Part shown: positions 44,807-56,700 of the stretch, one piece after another
How the letters are laid out: each line of letters starts with the position of its first letter
Numbering within the stretch: position 1 is the first letter of the stretch
Assembly (NCBI GenBank): GCA_032358255.1
Contig: JAULBX010013430.1
Location: 1 to 64,000, forward strand
DNA length: 64,000 nt
From: Heterotrichella gracilis
Lineage: Eukaryota; Sar; Xanthophyceae; Tribonematales; Xanthonemataceae
Reading direction: 5' to 3'
The notes under the pieces: generated by a model
The model's input: only the letters and a program-made list of their open reading frames with translations
Databases searched by the model: none
What the model was told of the DNA's origin: nothing
Program-made: the position numbers and the translations under genes

Positions 44807-47800
44807 ATGTCACCCAGCATATGCATGCCATGCCGCTCACCACCCACCCACCCATCACCCAGCCACAGCCACCGCTCGGCGGCCAGGCGGGTGCCGCCCA
44901 CTCGAGCAGCTGACGCAAACCACCAACAACCACAGTCGGGATCGAACCCTGGGCCTCCCGGCAACCGCCTATTTGTGTTTGGCAACGGGTATACAGCCAC
45001 TGCCCTGGCTAGCTACCTCACAAGTTCAGAGCACGAGGGCGAATGGTACGCACCATAGCGTGTGCCAGGACAGCCCTTGGTGCAGTCCACCTGTCGCAGT
45101 GCGCTGGCTGTGGTCTCTTGCCCTCATAGGGTTTGGGACGGTTTAAGCACAAACCCTTGCATAGGATTTTGAGTGACCCAGGTGCATACCCTGCACACGA
45201 CTCTTTTTTGACGTCTTTGTACAATGCATTTAATCATCTGTTGCCAGGGAGGACAAACGCACCATGCATGCATATGTACAGCGCCGGTGCCAACTTACCC
45301 TACTAGGGTATTGCGTAGCTCATCTGGCAGCTGAACCCCGGCGCTGTGGCGCAGGCGAGTCACCACCACCACCCGCAGAGAGGAGAGGATGGCGCAGCCC
45401 TCAACCACCGGGCCCCACCACGCGCTCGTGCACTTTGACGACCAGCAAGGGTTGCGGTGCGCAGGCCCAAAACCCTCCAACCTACACTCAAAACCCTACA
45501 CCAAACCCTACTAAGAGTGCGGCCCTCCATTGGCCTTGGCCCCACCCCACATTGATGCCCTTTGATGACCAGCAAGGTTTGCGGTGCGCAGGGCCCAAAA
45601 CCCCTGCACCAAACCCTATTGGCCCCCAGCCGCTACCAACACACAGAACTAAACATGGCAGCGAGCTTGTTTGACAACAACTTACACTTTGTTTGGCATT
45701 GCTCAACTCGATGCCATCCTGGCGATCAGCAAAGGTGGCGGTGGTCAAAAACCCTACTTGCCCTAGCTACACACCGCACAGACCTTGTTGTAACAGCGAG
45801 CTCGCCGTGATCTTTTTTGAACCCATTTTCACTTTGCCTAGCCATTGCTCACCTTTGATGCCATCACATGGCAGCCAGTGGGCCATCCCACCACTGCTCC
45901 ACCCAACTCAGGGCACTTGATGACGCAATGGTTGGAGATATTGCATGCGTGGACACGCTCACTTGCATAATTCAAAGGACTGGCTGAAAGCGCTTTTATC
46001 TTGCCCTGAAATGTTGTGGTGTTGGGCGTGTGGGTGCAGGGGTGATGCGCTGCTTGCCCTGCGCCAGTCCACCCACGTGCTCTCCACCATACCCCCCAAC
46101 AGCGACACCCACACAGATCCGGTAGGGTGCCGCCTGTATAAACCCTACTCCCAAACCTAGGTATAGGCCCAGCACTCTTGCCTAGCCACATCCTGCTCCA
46201 CAACATGGCGTTGGGTGGTGATGTGGACACGCCTAGACACTACTAAATGAAAAACAAAAAACGACATATACCAACCGGCCGCCCACATGCTTGCATGGAA
46301 TGTGTGCACAAAACCAATGTGCATTAACAATGTTTATAAAATTGCAAGTATTAATGATGATACAATAATCACTTGCCCGATCGTAAATACACTAACATCC
46401 CTCGGCAGGTGCTGGAGCGGGTGGGTGATGAGGTGGCTGCGCTGGCGGGTGGTGGTGGTGGGTGTGTGCGGTGGGTGGGCTACCTGAGCAGCAGCAGTGT
46501 GTATGGGGACCACCAGGGGGGGTGGGTGGACGAAAGGTGGGTGGAAGGTGGGGGATCAACACCATCTGGGGCCTGCATATACACATGATATGCAAGCGTT
46601 GAGGGGATGTCAAATTGCTCAAGTGCACGTGGTGGTAACCTTTGCATTGTGCATATGGCATAGAGAGACATGGCGAAGGGTAATAAGATCTAATTTATTA
46701 TATAAGATTGATTAGACTATTATACCTTATTACCCTTGAAATGGCCAAGGGTGGGTGGGCATGCGTAGGCACCTGCATTGAGGGCTTGGGGTTTAGAGTT
46801 TGCACCACTCGTTCCGCGCACACACCCCACCCATTGAGCCTTTGCAGTTCCGAGCTGCGCGCAAATGGGGGGGCGGGGCTGTTGCGGGTGGTGGTGGAGC
46901 GGCAGTGGCTGGAGCTGTGGAGGAGGGGGGGGCTGCCGATGCACGTGTTCAGGCTGGGAGGTGAGGCGTGGGGAGGAGGATGGGAGGTGCGGTGTGGGTC
47001 GTGCAGGTTGTCCAACTGGGGCGTGAAAGTATGTGGCTGTACGTTCAGGTGCCCGGTTTTGCTGTGGCATTGCCATTTGGGGGTGGGGGGTGGCTGTGGA
47101 TGGCGCACGAGTTCTTCATGCACCTTGGCATGGGTTGTGAGCCTGTCCCGGCCTCTATGTATTCCCCTGTGTGGGCAAGTGGGACACCTATTGGCATGCG
47201 CCCCTGTGCAGTAATCATTCATTGCCTATTGCAATACTATCCTGTGCAAGTAATCGTTCATTGCCTATTGCAATACTATCCTGTGCAAGTAATTATTCAT
47301 TGCCTATTGCAATACTATCCTGTGCAAGTAATCATTACTTACCTGATTGGCATGCGCCCCTGTGCAGGCATCTATGGCCCCGGGCGTAGCGCGTTGGATA
47401 CAGCACAGCTCAAGGTGGGTATGCTGCATGTGACACAACCCTGAACCCTAAATCCACAATCATAAACCCTTACTTGAATCCCTAAACAACCTGGTGGATG
47501 CCGCACAGCCCAAGGTGGGTACACTTGTGGACTGTGCCCGCATTCGACGCGCTGTCACACCATATGGTTCGCCCTCAGATGGATTCAGGGATAAGGGTTC
47601 GACCTTAGATAGATTTCAGGTTTAAGCACAGGGCTTGCCCTCGTATGGGAGCTTGCATGCGCAGTACCACAGATGCCAATGAAGCATCGCCACACCTCTC
47701 AGCCCCCCAACCAACCACCAACCACCCATGTAACGGAAATATATGTGGGAAGTATATGATCCATAGTAATTACTGACTGGACAATTCTCGTTTTTGGGAG

Positions 47801-48488
47801 TCTGTTACAACCCACCACCAGAGACCAACGAACCACACTCCTCACTCCCAGCACCCACCCTCCCTCCCCGTAGGCCACAGACGCCTCCCCCAGCCAGCGG
47901 CGGCGGGGCCGCCAGCGCTTCACCGCGCGCTGCCACGTGTACGACATCTGCCAGGTGCTGCACGCCAGCATGGCGATGTGGCCCCCACAAGGGGGGGTAT
48001 ATAACGTGGCGGATGACGACCCCGCGGGCAGGGGGGAGGTGGTGGGGTTTGCCAGGGGGCTGCTGGGGGTGGGGGGTGGGGGGCAGGCAGGGGAGGGACG
48101 GGGGCAGCAAGGGGGGGTGTACCTTGGCAGCAGAGGGGAGGGGAGCAATGGGGAAGTCGGCAGCAATATCCTAGCTTCCTCTGGCACATCCCCTTTCCCA
48201 CCTGGGAAGGCCAATGCACCCGACAGCAGCAGGGGAGGGAGCGAGTTAGAGGGGAGCACGCACGATCATCCCAATGGGGAGGACGCACACCCACCCACAC
48301 CCACCTCCAGTGATCCAGGGGAGCCACAGGAGTCAAGGGGAGCGGCACTGGCAGAGAAACGGGTGTGTAATGCCAAGATCAAGGGGGTGCTGGGGGTGCA
48401 GCTGGAGTTCCCCTCCTACCAGGAGGGCCTGACGGTCATACATGCGGGGGACATCAGGCCATTTAGGGTATTGCCATCAAACGGTTAG
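44807..48488 (+). CDS. YeeZ-like extended SDR (NAD(P)-dependent epimerase/dehydratase family), 439 aa
   Basis: Seven exons: 44807-45045, 45355-45450, 46040-46121, 46409-46536, 46848-46960, 47368-47414 and 47874-48488. Phases are consistent and the stop is TAG. A Ser/Pro/Arg-rich N-terminus of about 45 residues looks like a plastid transit peptide. The Rossmann start is RLFVFGNGYTATALASYL, then RVTTTTRR. VLSTIPPN, YLSSSSVYGDH (SDR Ser and Tyr region), HVFRLGGIYGPGRSALD and HVYDICQVLHAS follow. VYNVADDDPA and KRVCNAKIKGVLGVQLEFPSYQEGL complete the pattern of YeeZ and its plant homologues. The substrate is unknown. Between VADDDPA...LLGV and KRVCNAKI a loop of about 110 residues, rich in Gly/Ser/Pro, replaces a short turn. 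Donor-like sites inside this loop could hide an intron, but the frame is open. Confidence 0.87.
45553..45600 (+). repeat. Echo of SDR exon 2 (3' edge)
   Basis: Repeats TTTGA.GACCAGCAAGG and following bases of 45433-45475, about 125 bp downstream in the intron, with CCCTA-type motifs in between. Confidence 0.85.
47189..47367. repeat. 39-bp tandem repeat (x3) flanked by duplicated acceptor of SDR exon 6
   Basis: Units at 47212-47250, 47251-47289 and 47290-47328, followed by a partial fourth. The block is bracketed by two copies of the acceptor tract TTGGCATGCGCCCCTGTGCAG (47191-47211 and 47347-47367). Only the second is followed by exon 6. An echo of the exon 6 3' edge is at 47487-47530. Confidence 0.9.
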
Positions 48489-49890
48489 GGTAATGCCAAT
48501 GGCATCTGACATGCAGGGTATTCCCGGTTTTGACTATTTTGTACCTGGGTGGTCTTCTGTGGGTGTTAAAACAAAACTTTCGTTTCTTCTTATTTTGATA
48601 TCTAGAGAATTCGAACCGAGTAGACAACAGTAATCCCACTGCCCTTTATGCCGCGTGGCAATTGCATGCACATAGTGCAACATGAATGAAATTTGACAAA
48701 TATATTAGGGTAATAATGAACATATGTTACATTTATGTTGCGTACATGATGTGATGATCACTGCATAGCATTTGATGATCACTGCATTGCATTTGCAAAC
48801 TGACTTCCATTTTCAAGTAATTTCACGCCATTTTCACACAAACTGAAGACAGATATGTAACGTATACTAATGTACAATGTTTATTCACACGACCACACAA
48901 CGGGGTTGTACACTTGTCCTCCCAACCCCATCCTACTAGGCCATCACCAACAGTTGCCAGCCCCAGCCCATAATCTACAGCATCACCACAACGTCTTCAC
49001 GCATTGCTCCTACAGATGCAGTCTTTCATACTCTACACACCACCATACAAGAGTGGCCACCCGGCATATTCAACTGTAAACCCCGCCATCACATCCGTAT
49101 CAAAACAGCCCGTGCCAAAACACGTGCACAGGATTGTTTATGCACAGCTCTGCCCAGCCGCGCCACCCCACATGATGGGCAATGAGACGCGCCCGCTGGC
49201 GCCGCCGCGCAACGGTTCCCCGCACCTCCCGCACGCATAAAGCCCTCGGGCCCCGTGTGTGCGTGCGGGGGTGCATAACCTGCTACCCCTGGCCGCTGTG
49301 CGATGAAGTTGGGCAACATCCTGTGCGTTGCGCTGGCAATACCCCGATGCAGGCGCGCTAACCACCCACCCCCCATGGGTCAAGGTACCCACTACCCACT
49401 TCCACGCTCATCCTACTACAAACCCACCCACCCCACACACTCACAAAAGCAAACTGTACTAGGGAACAAAAACCTCAGTGACACTCTCAACTGGTCTGGT
49501 TTACTCCTGATGAATTACTTTATGTCGGTCCCAAACAGCCGGCAGCTGCCAAGGCAGCTGCCAGGCCACATTGCACAGGCAGACAGCATTGCATTGCACG
49601 ACACACGCCCCCCAGAAAAAAGAGAAATTGCGGTTGACCCCCTCATGTCCCCCACATGCAGGCCATTATTTAGTATCCATTGCAGGCTCATTATTGGATA
49701 CCAGCACTACAAGGGCACCTGCTTGGTCTACTTGGCCCTTTATTTTAGAGGCTCCTCCCCCTCCCCACGCCACCTCCCACCGCCACCACATGCTCTGTTT
49801 CCCCACACCCTTAGCAAGGGTTCCCGGGTATCACCAATCCACACCTCGCCAAGGTTTTCCTCCTAGCGGGGTTTGCTCCTAGGGTTTTCC
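48489..49890. other. Intergenic between converging SDR and methyltransferase genes
   Basis: AT-rich from 48640 to 48900, then GC-rich. On the minus strand at 49110-49250 a short frame with CxxC pairs (YACGRCGEPLRGG) could be an exon of a small gene, but no start or partner exon is evident. Confidence 0.4.
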
Positions 49891-52800
49891 TCAGCTGTTC
49901 TTCCTGAGCAGGTACAGCTTTGTGGTCAAGGGGAGGTCAAAGGGTGAGCCAGGGGGGTGGAAGCGCTCAACCACCTGGCGAACCTGCAGGGAGGGAAACA
50001 CCAGGTGTCAGCAGACGCTGCAGCATGACTATGGCTTATCATATTTCAATGCAGACAGGGGGATAGTGTCATAGACGCAGAGTGGAAGCCACATTCACCA
50101 GAGCTGCATTAAATAACCTTGAACCCCAAACCTTGAACGGACAAGGCAATACATGCAGGTCTAACCAAAACTTCATGCTTTTCTCCCCCAGCAACCATCC
50201 CATCCAAATCCTAAATAATAAATCCTTTAGTCCCCCACCTGTTCGTTGAAGTCCTTCCTCTGCGCCCCAGTGACCACCCCCCTAATGAAGCTCATGCAGT
50301 CCAGCAGGTCGGTCAGGGACACCGCGCTCTTCATGTGGCAGGCGTTGGGGTGCAGCGAGTAGTCAACCATGCGGAACAGGTCGCCTGGGATTGGGGGGAT
50401 ATATTTTTGTTAGAAAGCAGGGGGGGGCCAGAGGGGGAAGGCAAAGAGAGGCCAAACACCAGCACAGTTGGCAATGTAGCATCTATTGACACTCGGTCGG
50501 TAGAGATAGCCCACCAAACCCTAAAGGTGAGGACCTGAACCCTCCACATCCCGCATGCGCTGGATCCCCGAAGATGCCACAGCCCCACAACATTGCAAAT
50601 CGCGCACCCTGCGTAAGCTACCCCTTCCACTTGCCATAGTCCGGCTGAATAATATGTAGGGTTTTTGCAATTGGTCACAAACCCTACCCCACTCACCCTG
50701 GGTCAGCCGCTCCCCCCACGTGTCGTAGTCCCTCTGCTTGGAGAACCGGCTGTAGCCAGGGCTAACGTGCTCCATCAGGCTCTCCAGCGCTCCCACAAAG
50801 GGGTTGCGCAGGTCCCTGGGTAGGGGTGATAGGCTATCGTGAGGAGGGGAGGGGGCGGGAACGGGCGGGGCAAGGCGGGGGGCGGCAGGGGGAAAGTTGT
50901 ATGATGGGTGATTGGTGAAAGCTGCTATGGATAGCAGTGGGGCAGCGTAGGTGTGTGGGAGGAGGGAGGAAGGGGGTGTGGGCGGGTGATCAGGCATTGT
51001 GGTATTGCCACTACTACATCACATGCCAGGGCAGGGCAGGGCAGCGCCCAGCACGGCCCCACACCCTAGGATTCATCAAACCCTACAAGGGTTTCCCTTG
51101 TAAGGGTTTCCCTCTCACCTGTCGCTCCAGGCCACCGCCATCCTTGAGCAATACGGACCAAAGCCTAGGGTTTCCTCGCCCGACCACCACAACCCTACAT
51201 GGGTTATATCCGCTCACCTGTCGTTCCAGACCACCGTCAGCAGCCCCCCATCCTTGAGCAGCAGGGACCAAACCCTAGGCTTCCCTCCCCCGACCACCAA
51301 AACCCTACAAGGGCTCTCCCTCTCACCTGTCGTTCCATGCCACCGCCAGCAGCCCCCCATCCTTGAGCAGGCGGTGCATCTCCCCCAGGGCGCGCGGCAC
51401 ATCCACCAGGTGCAGCCCGTGCATGACGGTGACCAGGTCAGCGGTGGAGGGGCGCAGCACGGTGTGCTCAAGGCGGGAGCTCACCACCGTGATGTCCACC
51501 TGGGATGTAGGGTTTAGGGTTTAGGGTTGGGTTTTAGGATCTAGGGTGTGTTCCAGGCGAGAGCTCACCACCGTTATGTCCACCTGGGTTTCCCATGGAG
51601 TGCATGTGAGTTGGTATGTAGAGTTTGGGGTTCACATGAAACCCATGTGAGGTGGGGATTTAACGTCCAGGGATTCAGGAGTCAAGCGGCGTGCTGTCCA
51701 CCTGAGATGGCAAGAAGCAGCTGACAGCACCACCCTACCCCTCAACCCTAATACAGATTGCGAAGGGGCATTTTTCAACTCACATGCCACACCAACCACC
51801 CAAGGGCAGCAAACCCAAAGGACCATTATTCGCACCTCGTGTGCTTGCGCGTTTTCGTAGGCCTGTGCGGCTCGGACGGCGTCTGTTTCCACGGCAATGA
51901 CGCGGAAGCCCCTGGTGTGGGCGGGTGGGTTGTGAATGAGGGGGGGTTGGGGCGAGAGGGAATCTTGATTAGGGGTACACAGCACCCGTATGTGCTGTGA
52001 GACTGTATATAAGCTTGTGAATACAGAGGGAGGTGCTGTAGCTAAACCCTACAGGGGTTTGTAGACCCCACAGGTGCGTGTGTCTGCAGCCTGACCTGCC
52101 ATTGTGGACACCCACAGACAGACAGGAGGTACATGAGGGGTTGGTGGAAAGGTATGTGGTGAGAGGAGTAGCGCTGGTGCCTAACTAGCAAAAAAGCCAA
52201 CAATAAAACAAGCCAAGTGTATAGGGGTCCCCAGGCTGGAGATTACTGGCAACTGTGCACACCCACAGAAAAGATGGGGCATAACATGCTATGCCAGATA
52301 TTTCGGTATCAAAGCGTGGGTATAGGTGAACTGTTCTTTGGGCAAGTTTGCTTCAAACTGTAGTGTAGGTGGTTTGAAAACAGGGGAGTCGAGATCACCT
52401 TTTCGCCAGTTCAACCGCTCCCCTCCCCGTGCTGACCGCAATGTCCACCGCCGTTGGGTAAGAGTGGCCCTTGTCCGGAAACTGGTGCGTGATCGTGTCG
52501 AACACGCTCTGGGGATACTTCGACCTGCCAAATCAAGTGTCGGAGCTTGTAAAAAAGGCGGGAAAAGCATCGCCCAGCAGGTGTTTGGAGTTGCTGCTGG
52601 AGGCACACTTACCTGTAGGCTACCAGAGGGTGTGCAAAGCGTTGCTGCCGTCCCAGGCCGTGCATCACAATCCCTTCCGGGACCTCGTCCCGTTGCTCCG
52701 GTGGCTGGGTGACTCCCATGGGTGAGTGTGCGTAGCCAGGAGGCAGCGGTGGTGGGCTGTCATCACTGCGCACAGCCGCTTGGGCGAACAGGCGGGCTTT

Positions 52801-52959
52801 CTGGAGCAAGCACCCAAGAGCTCCCTGGCTGTGTGGTAGCAGGGACTTGGCTGCTTGGTACGCTACTCCTGCGAAAGGTGCGAGACCTCCCGGCTGCATC
52901 GATGCTAGGAGGTTCTTATTCCGAAACGGACAACGGACGGCCAAGAGGGCCAAAACCAC
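49891..52959 (-). CDS. Class I SAM-dependent methyltransferase (Methyltransf_11 type), 359 aa
   Basis: Seven exons in transcript order: 52959-52613, 52524-52399, 51911-51836, 51499-51327, 50815-50697, 50384-50239 and 49983-49891. All phases agree and the stop is TGA. The N-terminal about 105 residues are unusual, with no family match. Then come YPQSVFDTITHQFPD and motif I AVDIAVSTGRGAVELAKRGF. Motif II follows as VIAVETDAVRAAQAYENA. Motif IV/V is TADLVTVMHGLHLVDVPRALGEMHRLLKDGGLLAVAWND. The C-terminal half (MEHVSPGYSRFSKQRDYDTW; FHPPGSPFDLPLTTKLYLLRK) resembles the trans-aconitate-methyltransferase-like/CRG1-like group. The substrate is unknown. An alternative start is the Met 20 residues downstream. 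Introns carry multiple echoes of exon 4. Confidence 0.87.
51060..51310 (-). repeat. Echoes of methyltransferase exon 4 (3' edge)
   Basis: The exon end coding LLAV.WND and its donor (original 51327-51365) recur at about 51216-51262 and 51114-51158. Each is followed by the same CCCTA-containing intron start, giving a roughly 105-bp tandem array of exon end plus intron start. Confidence 0.88.
51508..51600 (-). repeat. Echo of methyltransferase exon 4 (5' edge) with telomere units
   Basis: TTTAGGG units at 51508-51531 separate the exon from a copy (51545-51590) of the acceptor and codons for VDITVVSSR. Confidence 0.85.
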
Positions 52960-53785
52960 TGGAGTAGGTGGGATGTCAACACTAGGTACGGTCCCTTTGC
53001 AGCACTTGGGTCACAGAAGGGTGTAATGTCAGGGATCTGAAAGCCTTTGTTGAGAGGCTACACACGATGGTGTGACTGATATTACATGCCACAGGTCACT
53101 TTCGGGACGAATGCAAGGAAAGACACAACGGCGTTCAACAGTTCTCAGGTTGTAAGCAAGAACTATGCTAATCAAGCTATGAGAGAAGTGAGTTCAGCCC
53201 TTGTATACGACGCAGGAAGCCGTGGCGACGCAGCAGATACGGAGGCTGACTGTGCAGCACAGGCAGAACCCTACCCAAAACCCTCCATTTACCCTAGACC
53301 ACTGCTGCCACTCGGCCCCCCCTCTTTTCCTGACTGTTTTCCAGGCTTTTCTGGGCTGTAAAAGCATGGAAAAAGTAGCAGTCATCGGAATTCCATGAGC
53401 AATGAACAAGGGTAGCTTTTCCAATCAATGGGCTTTTTCACATAAGAATATCCCGCCATAATACTGGCGCTAACCCAGTGCCAAAGATATTGGAAAACTG
53501 TGCTTGCTTCTAGCAGCTTGCAAAGTACAAGTGCATGGCATATGCCACTGCACATAGTGTTGGATACACATGTCATTGGGGATGCTAGATAGGTATCTGT
53601 AACTGGCATGGCATAAGCTGGTGCTTGCCATGCCTTCCTTGCATTGGGAAGTTCAACAACCAACAGTCATGCATGCCCAGCCGGCGTCAGCTCATTCCCT
53701 TGAGTACTAATTCCAACTGAAGATGATATTCTACTACACCATGTAAGATGGTGGCTATCACCTCCTGCCCTTGAGATCCCCTCCC
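52960..53785. other. Intergenic upstream of the methyltransferase gene
   Basis: Holds its promoter and the 3' UTR of the downstream GT14 gene (minus). No exon is supported. Confidence 0.45.
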
Positions 53786-56700
53786 TCACCCCTCAACCAA
53801 GGGGTCATACAATTCCCTCCCCAGGGCCAGCAGGGGACCCAGCGCCTCCCACTCAAACTTGCGCGCAAACAGCGGGCACTGCTGCGACATTTCCTCAAAC
53901 CTGATCCCACTCGACCCCTCGTTCCCCTTGGCACTCCCAGCCACCCCAGCACCCCCCTCGAGCAGCGGGTGGGGTACAACCCGCGTGCCCACGATATCGA
54001 TCATGCCATCGCCCCCCTCCCAGCTCTGCATGCTGCGTTGGGAGCCCAGGTGCACTTGGTGGGTTTTCCCTGGCGCCAAATTGATGTTTCCCCCCTGCTG
54101 CTGGTGCGCCAAAGTGATATTTTCCCCTTGCTGCCGACGCCGCTGGAGCATGTGCATGAGCGCAATGTAGTGCGCACACAGGGGGTCCCACGCGCTGTGG
54201 TGGCCGGTGGCGGCATTGGTGGGGAGAGGGGGAAGGGAGCACCTGGCAGTCAGGGAGACAGCCATGTGGGTGCCATGTGATGCTCCAATGGGCCCCTGTG
54301 ATGCCACCTCACCGATGTGTGCATTTATGTGTGCTCCTGCCGGGCCGCCATGTGGCACTGCCTGGTTGGCTCCTGATGCTGCCGCTGCGCCATGTGGCGC
54401 TTCCTGGCTGCCGTGTGATGCTGCGACCGCACCAAGTGGGGGTGCTTCACCGGCAGGTGGTTTGCCGGGGTGGGGTGCTGCGACCTTGGCATGTGGTGCT
54501 GCACCCTTGGCATGTGGTCCCACAATGCTGCCATGTGTTCTATCGTTGCTGGCGGATACTCCATCTGGCGTGGTGCGATGGGGCCTTGGAAGGCTGGCCA
54601 TGTCATTTGCGCTGGCCCTGTGTGGATACCCCGTCCCAGGGTTTTCCAGAAGGGTCCTGGCGCCATGGGGATGCCTGGCCATGCCACGTGAATCCCCGCA
54701 AAAACCCACTGCCTCCCCTCTCCTTATCACCACACCACCACCCCGTGCCCCGCCACTGCCATACCTCGCTGCCCAACCCCCCTCCCCTCCTGAATTTGCG
54801 TCCAAACCAGCATTTAGCCTCATCTCTGAAGTTGAAGGCTCAAAACCTGACCTCGAAAAGAGCTCCAACAGGCATGCCTTGCTGCCAAGGCAGGCTTTGG
54901 CGCTGGCATGCGCCCTGGCCACCCCCTCCTCCCCACACCCTTCATCCTCCTTCTCCCCCCTGAGCACCCGCAGCAGCGCCCCATCCACTGTCTCAGCCCC
55001 ATGGGTGTGGGGGTGGAGGGCTACACCCTTCTCCCACCAGGTCATGGTCACCCCCCCTTTGCAATCGGTTTCATTGTCCAACCCCTTGGTGGCAAGCAGG
55101 GTGGGGATGTAGTGTTCGTCGCTCACGCAGCTGCGGTCCCTGAGCGGGTCCCCGGGATCACGCCTGTGGATTACAAACGACATCTAAATAATTACAAGGA
55201 GTTTTGTGTATTATACAAGGGCACGCAGCTGCACGCCTATTTGGCAAAAACATGGACAAATGTGAAGATTCTGGGGATGCAGCGTGCGTCTTGGAACTGA
55301 AAAAACAGTAATGGATAGGAATATGGAGCATCAGCTACACAGCCATTTCTTGCTTCTTTATAATATTAGCCACAATGGCATATTGAATTGTACACTGAGC
55401 TTAAGCTGAAGAAACAATCGCACATGGTTCAGCTTACATACTGGCTCGCTCACTCGCAGCAATTTTTATGCCCGCAAACACGCCAAAACCTCTAGCCACA
55501 TGACTAACTCCAGGAGTCATGGGAAAAAACGGCCTACCTGTGCTTGATCCCCACCCAGCACTCGTTCTGGAAGGTGCTCCTGAAGCGCTGGTCGTCCACC
55601 ACCAGCTGGGCATGGGTGCGGGTGAGCATGAACCACTGGCTGGACTTGCGCCAGGCGCTGCGGGGGATGCCGCCTGCCGCCATGGGGGGGTACCACCTGC
55701 GCGGGTGTGAGTAAATTTGGGTGGGTGAGCATCATGTAAAGAATAGGCCCCAGTGGTGGTGGGGGTGGGGGTGGGGGTGTTTGGGACACTTGCAAGGTGC
55801 ACAAAGTGGCTCGCCAACAGCCAATTATTGATATGTGGTGTGTCAAAAACTTTTAACAGGGATTGCTGTCCAATTTTTTATTGATCTTCAGGATGTAAAG
55901 CAATTGCCTCCTGCATTTTTACCTCCCTGTTACTTCCCTGGGTTACTTGCACACATCCATCCACCACCCTTGACCCTGCACTCCATACCACCCACCCTTG
56001 CCCCGCACCTGTTGACCTCCCTGCTCCTCCCCTCCGTGGTGTTGCACGCATCCACCCTGCTCGTCCCCTCGCTCAGCGCCTGCATGTACACCACCCCTGG
56101 CGGGTGCAGGGGGGCGCATGATTCAGACAGCAGCACCATGTGGCTGACCAAGGGGTCTGAAAGTGCGGCGCGAATTAGGAGGAGCTCAGCTTCCATCTGG
56201 ACGAGAAACGGGGTCATTTAGGGTTTGGGCTGGGGTTTTGGCTAGGGTGTGGAAAAAGGGTGTGAAGGGGGTGAAGGGGGTGAAGGGGGTGAAGGGGCGC
56301 ATGACTCAGACAGCAGCACCATGTGGCTGGTTAGGGGTTCGGACAGGGTGGAGCAAAGCAATAGGAGCTCAGCTTCATCCGGGGGGGGGAGGGGGTGATT
56401 TGGTGTGCATTAAGGGTTGCCATTACTGCAAACAGCAGCATTGGGCGAGGTAGGAATGCTCAGAGGGAAGGAAAGACAGTCCTTACCATGCACAGTGCGC
56501 ATGCACGTGTGCACCGACTGGCACTGCAGTCATGGCGCACGTGCACCACACACATGCCTTCAACTGCCATGCAATTGCGTTTACATCATCCTCGGGAATG
56601 CCATCAGAGTTGCTGGGGATGGGTCGCGCTTGTCATGTTAGGATTTTAGGGTTTTGGGCGAGGGCGCACCACCGAGTGCTGCGCCCACTGCATATGCACC

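Noticed and set aside
44930-44960. Perfect pol III B-box-like sequence (GGTTCGATCCC on the minus strand)
   Set aside because: T-arm stems do not pair and it sits in coding exon 1 of the SDR gene; most likely chance, although a tRNA-derived insertion cannot be fully excluded.
54207-55112. Long plus-strand open frame (301 codons) opposite the GT14 C-terminal exon
   Set aside because: It is the shadow of a GC-rich exon on the other strand; the minus frame contains the family blocks CVSDEHYIPT and FARKF.
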